From: RYN-230 sp963717125
Lineage (GTDB): Bacteria > Actinomycetota > Actinomycetes > Streptosporangiales > Streptosporangiaceae
NCBI GenBank assembly: GCA_963717125.1
Contig: CAVQVG010000020.1
Coordinates: forward strand, 496,001 to 560,000
Direction of reading: 5' to 3'
Length of the DNA stretch: 64,000 nt
The notes under the pieces are model-generated. The model worked only from the letters and a program-made list of their open reading frames with translations, ran no database searches and had not been told where the DNA came from. A program made the position numbers and the translations under genes. Position 1 is the stretch's first letter; every line of letters begins with the position of its first letter. Positions 17,429 to 25,628 of the stretch are shown one piece after another.

Positions 17429-17938
17429 TCACCCGGTCAGCCGCTCAGCGGCCAGCAGGCGGGCCCGGTTGTCGGCCTCGGCTGGCAGGCCGAGCGCGGC
17501 GCGGCGCTGGTCCAGGAGGTCCGGATCGCGTACCGTCCACAGGCTCAGCCCGTCGTCCATGACCCGGTACTGGGTGCCGTAGACCTGCGGTTCACCGCGG
17601 TGCATCAGCACCCGGTCGGTGAGGTAGGCGAGGTCCCGTGGGGCGGCGTCACCGCGGGCGACCGCCTCCTCGAGCAGCGGCAGGCACTCCTCCTGGAACT
17701 CGGCTGGCGCGTGCTGGACGAGCAGCCAGGCGGCGTGCGCGCCGTCCGCCCCGGCCAGCGCCTGCCCGGGCCAGCCGTGCCCGGCCACGATTTCCCGCAT
17801 CCGGGCCGTGTTGGCCCGGTCGATCGGCGCGATGATCTGCTCCCATTGCTCGGCCCGCCGCTCCGGTAGCAGCGACTTCCGCGCGGTCTGGTCCTGGCTG
17901 GCTCGCGCCAGCAGTTCGGTGCGGAGTTCCTCGTTCAT
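17429..17938 (-). CDS. DUF6624-type protein
   Basis: 169 residues from the ATG at MNEELRTELLARA, with GGGGAAAC directly upstream. The shape is that of DUF6624 proteins (IVAGHGWPGQALAGADGAHAAWLLVQHA and YLTDRVLMHRGEPQVYGTQY segments). Function unknown. First gene of a two-gene unit with the methyltransferase. Confidence 0.65.
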   Translation of the reverse strand: MNEELRTELLARASQDQTARKSLLPERRAEQWEQIIAPIDRANTARMREIVAGHGWPGQALAGADGAHAAWLLVQHAPAEFQEECLPLLEEAVARGDAAPRDLAYLTDRVLMHRGEPQVYGTQYRVMDDGLSLWTVRDPDLLDQRRAALGLPAEADNRARLLAAERLTG

Positions 17939-18071
17939 GTTTCCCCAGCTCCCCGGTTCCCGGAGGGCCACTCCTCACCGGCCACCCTGGCACGCCGGCG
18001 GCGCCGCAGCCAGCGAATATCCGGGCCTATCCGGCCGGCCGTCCAGCGCCGCGCCGTGCGACGATGCCTGG

Positions 18072-18581
18072 GTGGCCGACCATGTGGAACTCCGCCCAGG
18101 CACGGTGGCTGACCTGCCCGCGCTGGAACCGCTGTGGGTCAGCGTGCATCACCAGCACGCGCGGTCCATGCCCGAACTGGCCCCCTATGTCGATGACAGA
18201 CAGACCTGGGCCGCCCGCAGCCAGCTCTACCGTGAGCTGCTCGGCAAGCCCGACACGATCCTGCTGCTGGCCGACGCGCCGGATGGCCTGGCCGGCTATG
18301 GCCTGGCCCACGTCATGCCGGCCGCCGACACCTGGACCGCGGACACCTGGCAGACCGGTGCGCTGATCGGCGAGATCGAGTCGCTGGGGGTGCTGCCCGG
18401 CTACCGCGGCCAGGGCATCGGCAGCCGGCTGCTCGACGCGCTGATCAGCCAGCTAGCCGCGGCCGGCGCGCACGACCTGGTGCTCGGCGTGCTCCCCGGG
18501 AACACCGCCGCGATCCGGCTCTACCAGCGCTATGGGTTCCGCCCGACCTGGAGCTACCTGTCCCGCTTCACCGGCCGGTAA
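18072..18581 (+). CDS. GNAT family N-acetyltransferase
   Basis: 169 residues. The acetyl-CoA-binding motif A is clear (LGVLPGYRGQGIGSRLLDAL), with the following NTAAIRLYQRYGFRPTWSYL strand. GTG 18072 is taken as start because conserved sequence (DHVELRPGTVADLPALEP) begins there. Substrate unknown. It is followed 25 bp later by the AhpD-like gene. Confidence 0.8.
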   Translation: MADHVELRPGTVADLPALEPLWVSVHHQHARSMPELAPYVDDRQTWAARSQLYRELLGKPDTILLLADAPDGLAGYGLAHVMPAADTWTADTWQTGALIGEIESLGVLPGYRGQGIGSRLLDALISQLAAAGAHDLVLGVLPGNTAAIRLYQRYGFRPTWSYLSRFTGR

Positions 18582-18606
18582 CGGCCGTCCCCCGATTGGA
18601 GCGTTC

Positions 18607-19152
18607 ATGCCGCATATCACCCTGAACTCCAGCGAGCCGGGAATCCGCGGCTTGCTGCTGTTCCGCCCGGAGACCGCCCGGCCGCTCAGCGAGCTGACCG
18701 AGGTGCTGCTGCGCGGGCCGGGCACGCTGACCCGCGGTGAACGGGAACTGATCGCGGCCTACGTGTCCGGGCTGAACGACTGCCGGTACTGCTCGGGCTC
18801 CCACTCGGCCTGCGCCGCCGCCCAGCTGCCGGGCGGCATGGCGGTGGTGCAGCAGGTCCGGGCCGACGCCGCCAGCGCGCCGGTGTCCGGCAAGCTCAGG
18901 ACGCTGCTGCAGATCGCGGCCGCGGTCCAGCGGAGCGGGCTGGCGGTGACCGAGGACGACGTAGCGGCGGCCCGCGCCGAGGGCGCGACCGACGTGGAGA
19001 TCCACGACACGGTGCTGATCGCGGCGGTGTTCTGCATGTTCAACCGGTACGTGGACGGCCTGGCCACGGTGGCCCCGGACGACCCGGCCCGCTACGCCGC
19101 TGGGGCCCAGCGCCTGATCACCCAGGGCTACCTGCCACCGTCCAGCAGCTGA
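18607..19152 (+). CDS. Carboxymuconolactone decarboxylase/AhpD-like protein
   Basis: 181 residues with the AhpD-type redox centre CRYCSGSH in an all-helical core (LTRGERELIAAYVSGLNDCRY). Such proteins act as peroxidase-linked disulfide reductases or peroxidases. GGAG lies 8 nt before the ATG. Co-directional with the acetyltransferase. Confidence 0.8.
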   Translation: MPHITLNSSEPGIRGLLLFRPETARPLSELTEVLLRGPGTLTRGERELIAAYVSGLNDCRYCSGSHSACAAAQLPGGMAVVQQVRADAASAPVSGKLRTLLQIAAAVQRSGLAVTEDDVAAARAEGATDVEIHDTVLIAAVFCMFNRYVDGLATVAPDDPARYAAGAQRLITQGYLPPSSS

Positions 19153-19166
19153 CGGAGCTGATCGCG

Positions 19167-19466
19167 CTAGCCGGTCAGCGCGTACAGGCAGCCATCCCAG
19201 TAGGCCTCGACGCGGGGCCGCCGCCGGCCGTGCAGCGCGATTTCCAGCACGTCAGGCCGGGTGCCCGCCGGGGCCAGAAACCATAGCTCCAACCCGGGCG
19301 CTGGAACCCGGGCAAAGCCCGTCAGGGCAGGTGGTGGGGTGGTGGCCGCGTGCATGTAGGCCGGTACCCCCGCGCAGCACCGGCGTGGGTGGGCGGCCCA
19401 TACCCACAGCCGCCCGCCACGGGCGGCCACGAACCCGGCCGCACCCGGGCCTACGTCCACCTGCAC
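19167..19466 (-). CDS. Conserved hypothetical protein
   Basis: 99 residues from a GTG start. No domain recognised. Features: WVWAAHPRRCCAGVPAYMHA in the first half and a GRRRPRVEAYWDGCLYAL tail with three cysteines in all. The coding signal (GC3) is good and no better frame competes, but function is unknown. Confidence 0.45.
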   Translation of the reverse strand: MQVDVGPGAAGFVAARGGRLWVWAAHPRRCCAGVPAYMHAATTPPPALTGFARVPAPGLELWFLAPAGTRPDVLEIALHGRRRPRVEAYWDGCLYALTG

Positions 19467-19516
19467 AAACCCACCATAACGCCGCCTGCCGCGGGCCCCG
19501 CCCGGCTGTCGAGCGA

Positions 19517-20119
19517 CTACAACGCCAGCGCCGTGAGGGCCAGGCAGGACTGCCTGGCGAGGTTGGCGAGGTCGGGAACCTCCACCGTGAACGGTTCGCG
19601 CAGGCCGAACCCGGTGAGGACAGCCTTCATCGCCGTCGCGATCGCCATCGCCTGCTGGTGAGTTGTCCGGTCCGACGGCCGGGTGGGATCGACGATCCGG
19701 TCCTCGAGCAGTTGGGCCAGCTGGCGGTTCTCGGCATCCAGCATTGCGGACAGCTGGCGCCGCAATTCCTCGTTTTCCATGGCGGACAGCACCAGGTGCA
19801 GCTCGAAGGCGACCTGCGTCTTCGAGTAGCCGCTGTAGGTGGCGATCCAGGTCTGCACGTACTGATCGATCACCCCGGCCAAGGTCAGGGTTGCGTCGTA
19901 CCCCTGGATGGCCAGATCTACCCGGGAGATCTCGTCAGCCAGGACGGCGACCAGCAGGTCATTCTTGCTGCCGAAGATCGAGTAGATAGCGCCGGTGGTC
20001 AGGCCCGCCGCGTCGGCGATGGCCTCGAGGCGCACCCCGGCACCCTCGCGGGCGATCAGAGCGGTTGCCGCGTCGAGCAGCGCACGCCGGTTGGCCTGTT
20101 TCGCCTCCGCCCGTCGCAT
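19517..20119 (-). CDS. TetR family transcriptional regulator
   Basis: 200 residues. The N-terminal helix-turn-helix (residues 10-57: LLDAATALIAREGAGVRLEAIADAAGLTTGAIYSIFGSKNDLL) is standard TetR. The C-terminal ligand domain is specific to the gene. GGAGG lies upstream of the ATG. It is divergent from the alpha/beta hydrolase gene across a perfect 32-bp palindrome, so it very probably represses both genes and releases on binding a hydrolase substrate or product (inference). Confidence 0.9.
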   Translation of the reverse strand: MRRAEAKQANRRALLDAATALIAREGAGVRLEAIADAAGLTTGAIYSIFGSKNDLLVAVLADEISRVDLAIQGYDATLTLAGVIDQYVQTWIATYSGYSKTQVAFELHLVLSAMENEELRRQLSAMLDAENRQLAQLLEDRIVDPTRPSDRTTHQQAMAIATAMKAVLTGFGLREPFTVEVPDLANLARQSCLALTALAL

Positions 20120-20157
20120 GGGTGTTCCTCCATCTGTTGACGGCCCTGCAGTATCCT

Positions 20158-20189
20158 CGTAATCTGATTATTATAATAATCAGATTACG
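20158..20189. promoter_or_regulatory. 32-bp nested palindromic operator (TetR)
   Basis: Perfect palindrome with half CGTAATCTGATTATTA. Each arm contains an 11-bp unit that is itself palindromic (TAATCTGATTA and TAATCAGATTA), separated by TTATAA. TATAAT occurs at 20172-20177 and, by symmetry, on the other strand. It lies 8 bp before the hydrolase ATG and 38 bp before the tetR ATG, and is strikingly AT-rich for this genome. It probably holds two operator sites 17 bp apart, centre to centre. Confidence 0.9.
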
Positions 20190-20197
20190 GAAGTGAC

Positions 20198-21097
20198 ATG
20201 CCGACGACCCAGGCCGACCGTCTCGCTCAAGCCATCCAGCTAGCCGATGGACGGGTCCTCGGCTATGCCGAGTACGGCGCCCCGGCGGCACCACCGCTGT
20301 TCCTGTTCCACGGCTTGCCAGGCTCGCGGCTGGACGTCCCGGAGATGTGGCCCGGCGAACTCGCCACGGTCCGGGTCATCGCGCCCGACCGGCCGGGGAT
20401 GGGGGCATCAACGTTCCAGCCGGGCCGACGCCTGACGGACTGGGCCGGCGATGTCCGCCAACTGGCCGATTCGCTGGGCATTCAGCGGTTCGTGGTGGCG
20501 GGATTTTCTGGCGGCGGCCCGCACGCCCTGGCCGTGGCCCACGGCCTGCCCGACCGGGTGATCGCCGTGGGCAGCATCGCCGGTGCCGGTCCCATCGACA
20601 CCCGTGCCGCCCGCCAAGCCCTCAGACAGGCCAACCCGGCCAACCGGCTGATCTTCGCGCTCGCCCGGAGAGCGCCCAGGCTGTTGTCGCCAGTGATCGC
20701 TCAGCATGCCCGCGCCATGACGCGCAATCCGGCGAAGGTGGTGCAGAGCGCCGTCCGCGCCAGGAGCCTGCCGGAAGCCGACCGGCTGGCCATGACCGAC
20801 CCGCGGCTGCGGGAACGCATCGTGGCGGCAGCTCCCGAAGCCTTCCGGCAAGGCATCGGCGGCGTCGTGTATGAGGCGGGCATCTGCGCGCAGCCGTGGG
20901 GATTCGACCTGGCCGCCATCAAGCCGCCGGTGCGCATCTGGCACGGCGACCAGGACAGCAATGTGCCGGTGGCGATGGCGCGGCACCTGGCCGAGCGGAT
21001 TCCGGGCAGCCGGCTGACCATCTTCCCGGGCGAGGGCCATCTGATCGTGCCGAAGCACTGGGACCAGATCCTGTCCGCGCTGCTGGGCGGCACGTAG
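20198..21097 (+). CDS. Alpha/beta-fold hydrolase
   Basis: 299 residues. HGLPGS gives the oxyanion hole, the nucleophile is the Ser in GFSGGGPH, the acid is probably Asp in WHGDQDSNVP, and the His is in PGEGHLIVP. Typical of cytoplasmic esterases or C-C hydrolases. GGAAG lies just before the ATG, overlapping the edge of the palindromic operator, so TetR binding would block expression. Substrate unknown. Confidence 0.85.
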   Translation: MPTTQADRLAQAIQLADGRVLGYAEYGAPAAPPLFLFHGLPGSRLDVPEMWPGELATVRVIAPDRPGMGASTFQPGRRLTDWAGDVRQLADSLGIQRFVVAGFSGGGPHALAVAHGLPDRVIAVGSIAGAGPIDTRAARQALRQANPANRLIFALARRAPRLLSPVIAQHARAMTRNPAKVVQSAVRARSLPEADRLAMTDPRLRERIVAAAPEAFRQGIGGVVYEAGICAQPWGFDLAAIKPPVRIWHGDQDSNVPVAMARHLAERIPGSRLTIFPGEGHLIVPKHWDQILSALLGGT

Positions 21098-21126
21098 CGG
21101 CCGCGGCCCCCAGTACGCTGGCCCGG

Positions 21127-21885
21127 GTGAGCTTCGAGGTCAGCGCGGACGCCTATCTGCGGTTCATGGGGAAGTACTCGGAACCGCTGGCCGGGCAGTT
21201 CGCCGATCTGGCCGGGATCCGCGCCGGGCTGCGGGTCCTCGACGTGGGCTGCGGCCCAGGTGCGCTCACGGCTGAACTGGTCCGGCGGACCGGCCCAGAC
21301 GCGGTGCGCGCGGTAGAACCGTCGGCGTCGTTCGCCGCCGCCGCGCGGGAGCGGCTGCCCGAGGTTGAGATCCGGCAGTCACCGGCCGAGCAGCTGCCGT
21401 TTCCCGACGCCACCTTCGATGCCACCCTGGCCCAGCTGGTCGTGCACTTCATGACCGACCCGGTGCGGGGCCTGCGCGAGATGGGCCGGGTGACCCGGCC
21501 GGGCGGGGTGGTCGGCGCCTGCGTGTGGGATCACGCGGGCGGCCGGGGACCGCTGGCCGCGTTCTGGCGTGCGGTGCGCGAACTGGATCCGGCGGCTGAC
21601 GACGAGTCCGGCCTGCCTGGGGTCCGCGAGGGTGATCTGGCCCGGCTGTTCGACGAGGCCGGGCTGGGCGGAGCCTGGGCCGGCACGCTGACGGTCCGGG
21701 TCCGCCAGGCCAGCTTCGAGCAATGGTGGGAGCCATTCACGCTCGGCGTCGGCCCGGCCGGCGCCTACCTGGCGTCGCTAACCCCGGATAGCCAGACCGC
21801 GCTGCGCGAGCAGTGCCGGCGTCTGCTGCCCGCGGGCCCCATCGAGATCAGCGCCACCGCCTGGACGGCGGTCAGCCGCGGCTGA
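21127..21885 (+). CDS. Class I SAM-dependent methyltransferase
   Basis: 252 residues from GTG 21127. Motif I is VLDVGCGPGALTAEL, then AVEPSASF, and the UbiE/Methyltransf_11-like FPDATFDATLAQLVVHFM and VTRPGGVVGACVWD. The start is supported by TACGCT at 21114-21119, seven nt upstream, with no Shine-Dalgarno (leaderless). Substrate unknown. Confidence 0.82.
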   Translation: MSFEVSADAYLRFMGKYSEPLAGQFADLAGIRAGLRVLDVGCGPGALTAELVRRTGPDAVRAVEPSASFAAAARERLPEVEIRQSPAEQLPFPDATFDATLAQLVVHFMTDPVRGLREMGRVTRPGGVVGACVWDHAGGRGPLAAFWRAVRELDPAADDESGLPGVREGDLARLFDEAGLGGAWAGTLTVRVRQASFEQWWEPFTLGVGPAGAYLASLTPDSQTALREQCRRLLPAGPIEISATAWTAVSRG

Positions 21886-21968
21886 GCCGCTGGCGCCTAT
21901 CCGGCTGACCGGTTCCGGCGTATGGTCCAGGTGACGGGATTGCCATTCCGGGGGAAAGGCAGTCAGCG

Positions 21969-23057
21969 ATGAGCGGACCTGTCCTCGAGCCGCCGTTCGG
22001 GCCGCAGCACCTGGCGGCCTACAAGCTCGCTCAAGATCGCAGGCACTTCCCCTATGGGACGGACGCGGTCGGCCGCATGCCTGCGGCGAAACGCGAGGAA
22101 CTTGTCGCTCGGCTGGGCCTGTCTTCCCCTGCGGCCCTGGAGCTCGTCTTCGATCTAATGGAGCAGCGGCATTACGCGGAGGTCCGGGCCAAGATCATGG
22201 AGATTGGCCGGTACGCCGGCCTCGATCTGAGCGATATCGGCTACCTCGAGATCCTGCTGGGCGCACCCAACGTGCAAATCGTGCGGGATCCGAACGACGG
22301 CAGCCTGGCCCTCGGAATTGACCCCGGCGTATGGCACCGGGCCGCCCTCTCCTACCTGCTGGCCAGCATGGGAAGGCAGGTAGGCGATTTCTCCTGGTAC
22401 CTGGCGCTCGAATACCTGGCCTGGCAGTACTTCGAGCTCGGCCAGGATAACGGCGGCGCGGAGGTCATCGAGCACGCCGTCGCGGTCCTAGCGAAGTCCG
22501 ATCCCGGTGTGCAGAGCATGGCCGCGGATGTGCTCGGCACCGCGATTTCGATGATGCTCGCGCACGAGGTGGGGCACCTCGCGCTGGGGCACCGCAAGGC
22601 GGCCGGGGATGAGTCAGTCCGGCTGGACTCGGGCTCGGCGCAGCGGGTCGAGGCGACCATCTACCGGGACCACTCGAAAGAGATGACCGCCGACGTGTGG
22701 GCGGCCAACGCCCTGCTCGCCATGGCCGGGAATGACTTCAAGCAACGGACGCTGGCGGTGACCGTGCCCGCGCTGATGTTCTGGCTGCGGGCCGTCCCGG
22801 CACTGATCACCCACCGGCCGACCGAGGTCGGCCGCGAGCAGGCCAAGCACCACCCGACCGACGCGAAGCGGGCCGCGTCCCTGGAACTGCTGGCCGCCAC
22901 CCACATCGGCACCGATGTGGCGCCGTCGAACGCGATGGCCACCCTGCTGGACCTGACGAAGTGGGTCCGGCAGGGGGTCCGGCGCTGGGAAACTGACCGG
23001 GCCGGGCAGACCCGCGAGTTCAACGCGTGGTGTGCGCGTCTCGCGGACGGCGGCTGA
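21969..23057 (+). CDS. HEXXH putative zinc metallopeptidase
   Basis: 362 residues. A gluzincin-like zinc site is visible: HEVGH at 199-203 (LAHEVGHLALGH) and a downstream Glu238 in KEMTADVWAANA, matching an HExxH...ExxAD layout. The protein otherwise matches no named family that I recognise; the N-terminal 180 residues are probably helical. No signal peptide, so it is cytoplasmic. The gene opens a three-gene unit with a zinc-ribbon peptide and a membrane protein. Confidence 0.7.
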   Translation: MSGPVLEPPFGPQHLAAYKLAQDRRHFPYGTDAVGRMPAAKREELVARLGLSSPAALELVFDLMEQRHYAEVRAKIMEIGRYAGLDLSDIGYLEILLGAPNVQIVRDPNDGSLALGIDPGVWHRAALSYLLASMGRQVGDFSWYLALEYLAWQYFELGQDNGGAEVIEHAVAVLAKSDPGVQSMAADVLGTAISMMLAHEVGHLALGHRKAAGDESVRLDSGSAQRVEATIYRDHSKEMTADVWAANALLAMAGNDFKQRTLAVTVPALMFWLRAVPALITHRPTEVGREQAKHHPTDAKRAASLELLAATHIGTDVAPSNAMATLLDLTKWVRQGVRRWETDRAGQTREFNAWCARLADGG

Positions 23058-23077
23058 CCCGGCCGGGAAGGGGGCTC

Positions 23078-23248
23078 ATGATCTATCTGCTGGTATGCCC
23101 GCGGTGCCAGACCGAGTTCGAGTTTCAGCCGCCCACGGTCGAATACCTCGAAGCACCAGCGGAGGCCGATGACTCCGGGCCGGCCCGGTGCCCGAATGGG
23201 CACATCTCCATGTACCGGCTGTCCGGCGCCCGGATAAAGAATGCCTGA
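23078..23248 (+). CDS. Small zinc-ribbon-like protein
   Basis: 56 residues. It begins MIYLLVCPRCQTEFEF and has a second pair-like CPNGH, consistent with one zinc ribbon. GAAGGGGG precedes the ATG. It starts 20 bp after the metallopeptidase and overlaps the next gene by 8 bp. Function unknown; the context suggests a partner of the peptidase. Confidence 0.6.
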   Translation: MIYLLVCPRCQTEFEFQPPTVEYLEAPAEADDSGPARCPNGHISMYRLSGARIKNA

Positions 23249-23681
23249 CGAGCCGAAAATCATCGACGCGCAATTCTGGACCGACTGGCTGGCCGGGTAC
23301 GTGGCTGACGCGATCAGCCGGCGGGAGGCGGCGGCGGGCCGCCTGGTCACCGGGGTCGGCTTCTTCTGGTCGGTGTACACGGCGACGGCTCTGGTCGGGG
23401 TGTCGCTGGCCAGGCACGCCACGCTCAGCCAGTGGCAGGTGTGGATCATCCTGGCGCCGATCGGCTCGCTGTCGTTCTCGTACCTGTTCGCGCTGTGGTC
23501 GCTGAACCCGGTCGTCGGCGCGATCCAGCCGACCGACGTGGCGGCCCGGAAGCTGTGGCACACGATCCTGGCCCGCAAACTGCTCCGACTCCGGATCGCG
23601 AGCGGACTGCTGCTCGCCTCGGTGGGCCTCATCATGGCCGCGGCCTACCTCGTCTCGCAGTCGCACGCGCTGGCCCGCTAG
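23241..23681 (+). CDS. Integral membrane protein of unknown function
   Basis: 146 residues with three or four hydrophobic segments (VTGVGFFWSVYTATALVGV, VWIILAPIGSLSFSYLFAL, IASGLLLASVGLIMAAAYLV). It starts within the zinc-ribbon gene, so translation is coupled. No family recognised. Confidence 0.65.
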   Translation: MPDEPKIIDAQFWTDWLAGYVADAISRREAAAGRLVTGVGFFWSVYTATALVGVSLARHATLSQWQVWIILAPIGSLSFSYLFALWSLNPVVGAIQPTDVAARKLWHTILARKLLRLRIASGLLLASVGLIMAAAYLVSQSHALAR

Positions 23682-23702
23682 CCGGCCGGAAGCGGCCCTG
23701 CC

Positions 23703-24062
23703 TTACATGAGGCCGTGGTCGCGGCGCCACCGGTTGACCGCGACCCAGCCGCGGTGCGGATCGGGCTGGGCCGCGCGCAGCACGTCCTCGTAGCGCTGGA
23801 TGACCGGGCGCGCCCGGAAGTACCGCTGGTAGGAGCGCACCATCTTGCGGGCCGGATACCAGCTCAGCAGGACCCCTGCCACGAAGATCACCAGCCCGGC
23901 CGCGATCGCGCCCGAGATGGACATGGCGGCACCGAGCAGGACGGGGGTGAGGGGAAAACCCAAGATGCCCGCCCACTGGGCGCCCCGGCGCCGCGACGTC
24001 CGGTACTCCCGGACCGCCTGGTTCAGGGTGGTCGGGTCAAGCGGATCAGGCCAGTCCGTCAC
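23703..24062 (-). CDS. Small membrane protein of unknown function
   Basis: 119 residues with two adjacent transmembrane helices (GILGFPLTPVLLGAAMSISGA and AAGLVIFVAGVLLSWYPA) and a basic, aromatic-rich tail (RGWVAVNRWRRDHGLM). Convergent with the preceding operon. Confidence 0.6.
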   Translation of the reverse strand: MTDWPDPLDPTTLNQAVREYRTSRRRGAQWAGILGFPLTPVLLGAAMSISGAIAAGLVIFVAGVLLSWYPARKMVRSYQRYFRARPVIQRYEDVLRAAQPDPHRGWVAVNRWRRDHGLM

Positions 24063-24147
24063 GGCACCATTCCCTACGACTGGTCACCGCTGGTCGCGGC
24101 GGCCATTCGATCTGCCTACACTGCGGAAAGACGCAGGTCAGGCGACC

Positions 24148-24165
24148 ACTGCAAGGTGACTGCAA
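24148..24165. promoter_or_regulatory. Direct heptamer repeat, probable SARP/AfsR-type operator
   Basis: ACTGCAA, 4 bp (GGTG), ACTGCAA: two heptamers at 11-bp pitch, the spacing used by SARP/BTAD regulators. It lies 46 bp before the start of the NTF2-like gene. The same arrangement recurs at 29712-29729. Confidence 0.7.
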
Positions 24166-24211
24166 GCCCCCGCCAGATGATGGCTGGCACCGAGGCCGTG
24201 CGGAGGCGACG

Positions 24212-24604
24212 ATGACGAGCAACACCGTAGTAGACGAGTTCCTGTCCGCGATCGAGAACGCGGCGATCCCCCGCTGCGAGGTGTGGAGCCCGGACGCGAC
24301 GCTGGACGCGACCGTGCCCAACTGGCGGCTGCACCGGGCCGGCCCGGACGCGATCCGCGCCGAGTACGCGCGCTGGTTCGCCGACCCGGCCCAGTTCGAC
24401 GAGCTGCGCCGGTACCCGGTGGACGGCGGCGCGGCCGAGCTCATCGAATACACGCTCAGCTGGGCCGAGAACGGGGTGCCGCACGCGGCGCATCACATGC
24501 ACCTGCTGACGATCCGCGACGGCCGGATCGTGGCCGACACCGTGCTGTGCGGCGGCCGGTGGCCGGCTTCGCTGCTGGCCGAGATGGAGGCGGCCGATGC
24601 CTGA
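24212..24604 (+). CDS. NTF2-like/SnoaL-like protein
   Basis: 130 residues of the NTF2-like fold (VVDEFLSAIENAAIPRCEVW, AGPDAIRAEYARWFADP, HHMHLLTIRDGRIVADTV). Such proteins are small cyclases, isomerases or binding proteins. GGAGG is present before the ATG. First gene of a three-gene overlapping operon preceded by the heptamer repeats. Confidence 0.75.
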   Translation: MTSNTVVDEFLSAIENAAIPRCEVWSPDATLDATVPNWRLHRAGPDAIRAEYARWFADPAQFDELRRYPVDGGAAELIEYTLSWAENGVPHAAHHMHLLTIRDGRIVADTVLCGGRWPASLLAEMEAADA

Positions 24605-25628
24605 CCCGCGGGCCGATGCCCCGGCACGCCGCTACCGTGATGTGGCCGAGCTGCTCGGTGGCGCGACCGAGCGGGCACCCTTCGGTTCAGTACCAGGCAA
24701 GTCCGGGGCCCAGCTGGAGCGGGTGATCATTGCCCGCCGGCGTTATGTGCTCAAGCACTTGGACCTCAGCCAGGACTGGACGTTGCGGGCGTCCGGCTGC
24801 CTGCCGGGCGCGCCGCTGGTGCTGTGTGAGCGGGGCATCCTGGCCCAACTGCCGGACTGCTTCAACCAGCCGATCGTCGGCGCGGCGCCGGAGGGCGGGC
24901 CGGGCACCGGCCAGCCCGGCGGGTGCGCCGTGCTGATGCACGACGTCACGCCGTGGCTGGTGCCGGTCACCGATGAGCCGGTCCCGCTCGGCCAGCACGT
25001 CCGGTTCCTGACCCATATGGCCGCGCTGCACGCGGCGTTCTGGGAGTGCGGCCGCGCGGCGGACGTCGTCCCGGTCATGCACCGCTACCTGGAGCTTTCC
25101 CCGTGGACGGCGGCCGCCGAGGCCGCGGCGGGCACGGCGCACCTGGTGCCGCAACTGGTGGCCAAGGGCTGGCCGCTGCTGGCCGACGTCGCCCCGGCCG
25201 CCGCCGCGGTGGTCACGCCGCTGGCCTACGACCCAGGCCCGCTGGTGGACGCCCTGGCCAGCACGCCGCAGACGTTCGTGCACAGCAACTGGAAGCTGGA
25301 CAACCTGGGCACCGACGACCAGGGCCGGACCGTGCTGCTCGACTGGGAGCAGCCGGGCCGCGGCGCGGCGCTCAGCGACCTGGCCTGGTACCTGGCCATC
25401 AACTGCCGCCGTCTGCCGCAGGCCAAGGAGGCCGCGATCGCGGTCTACCGGGCGGCGCTGGAGGCGGCCGGGGTGCGCACCGAGCCATGGTGGGACCGGC
25501 AGCTGGCGTTGTGCCTGCTCGGCGCCCTGGTGCAATTCGGCTGGGAGAAGGCACTCGGCGGCTACGACGAGGAACTCGCATGGTGGGAGGACAAGGCGGT
25601 CGCGGCAGCACCCCTGCTCCCGAGCTGA
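24597..25628 (+). CDS. Phosphotransferase-family (APH-like) protein
   Basis: 343 residues. The kinase-like fold is indicated by the Lys in RRYVLKHLDL, the Brenner-type motif FVHSNWKLDNLG (HGD replaced by HSN), and VLLDWEQPGRG for the Mg2+ Asp. The loss of the usual HGD Asp makes activity uncertain. It overlaps the NTF2-like gene by 8 bp. Confidence 0.72.
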   Translation: MPDPRADAPARRYRDVAELLGGATERAPFGSVPGKSGAQLERVIIARRRYVLKHLDLSQDWTLRASGCLPGAPLVLCERGILAQLPDCFNQPIVGAAPEGGPGTGQPGGCAVLMHDVTPWLVPVTDEPVPLGQHVRFLTHMAALHAAFWECGRAADVVPVMHRYLELSPWTAAAEAAAGTAHLVPQLVAKGWPLLADVAPAAAAVVTPLAYDPGPLVDALASTPQTFVHSNWKLDNLGTDDQGRTVLLDWEQPGRGAALSDLAWYLAINCRRLPQAKEAAIAVYRAALEAAGVRTEPWWDRQLALCLLGALVQFGWEKALGGYDEELAWWEDKAVAAAPLLPS

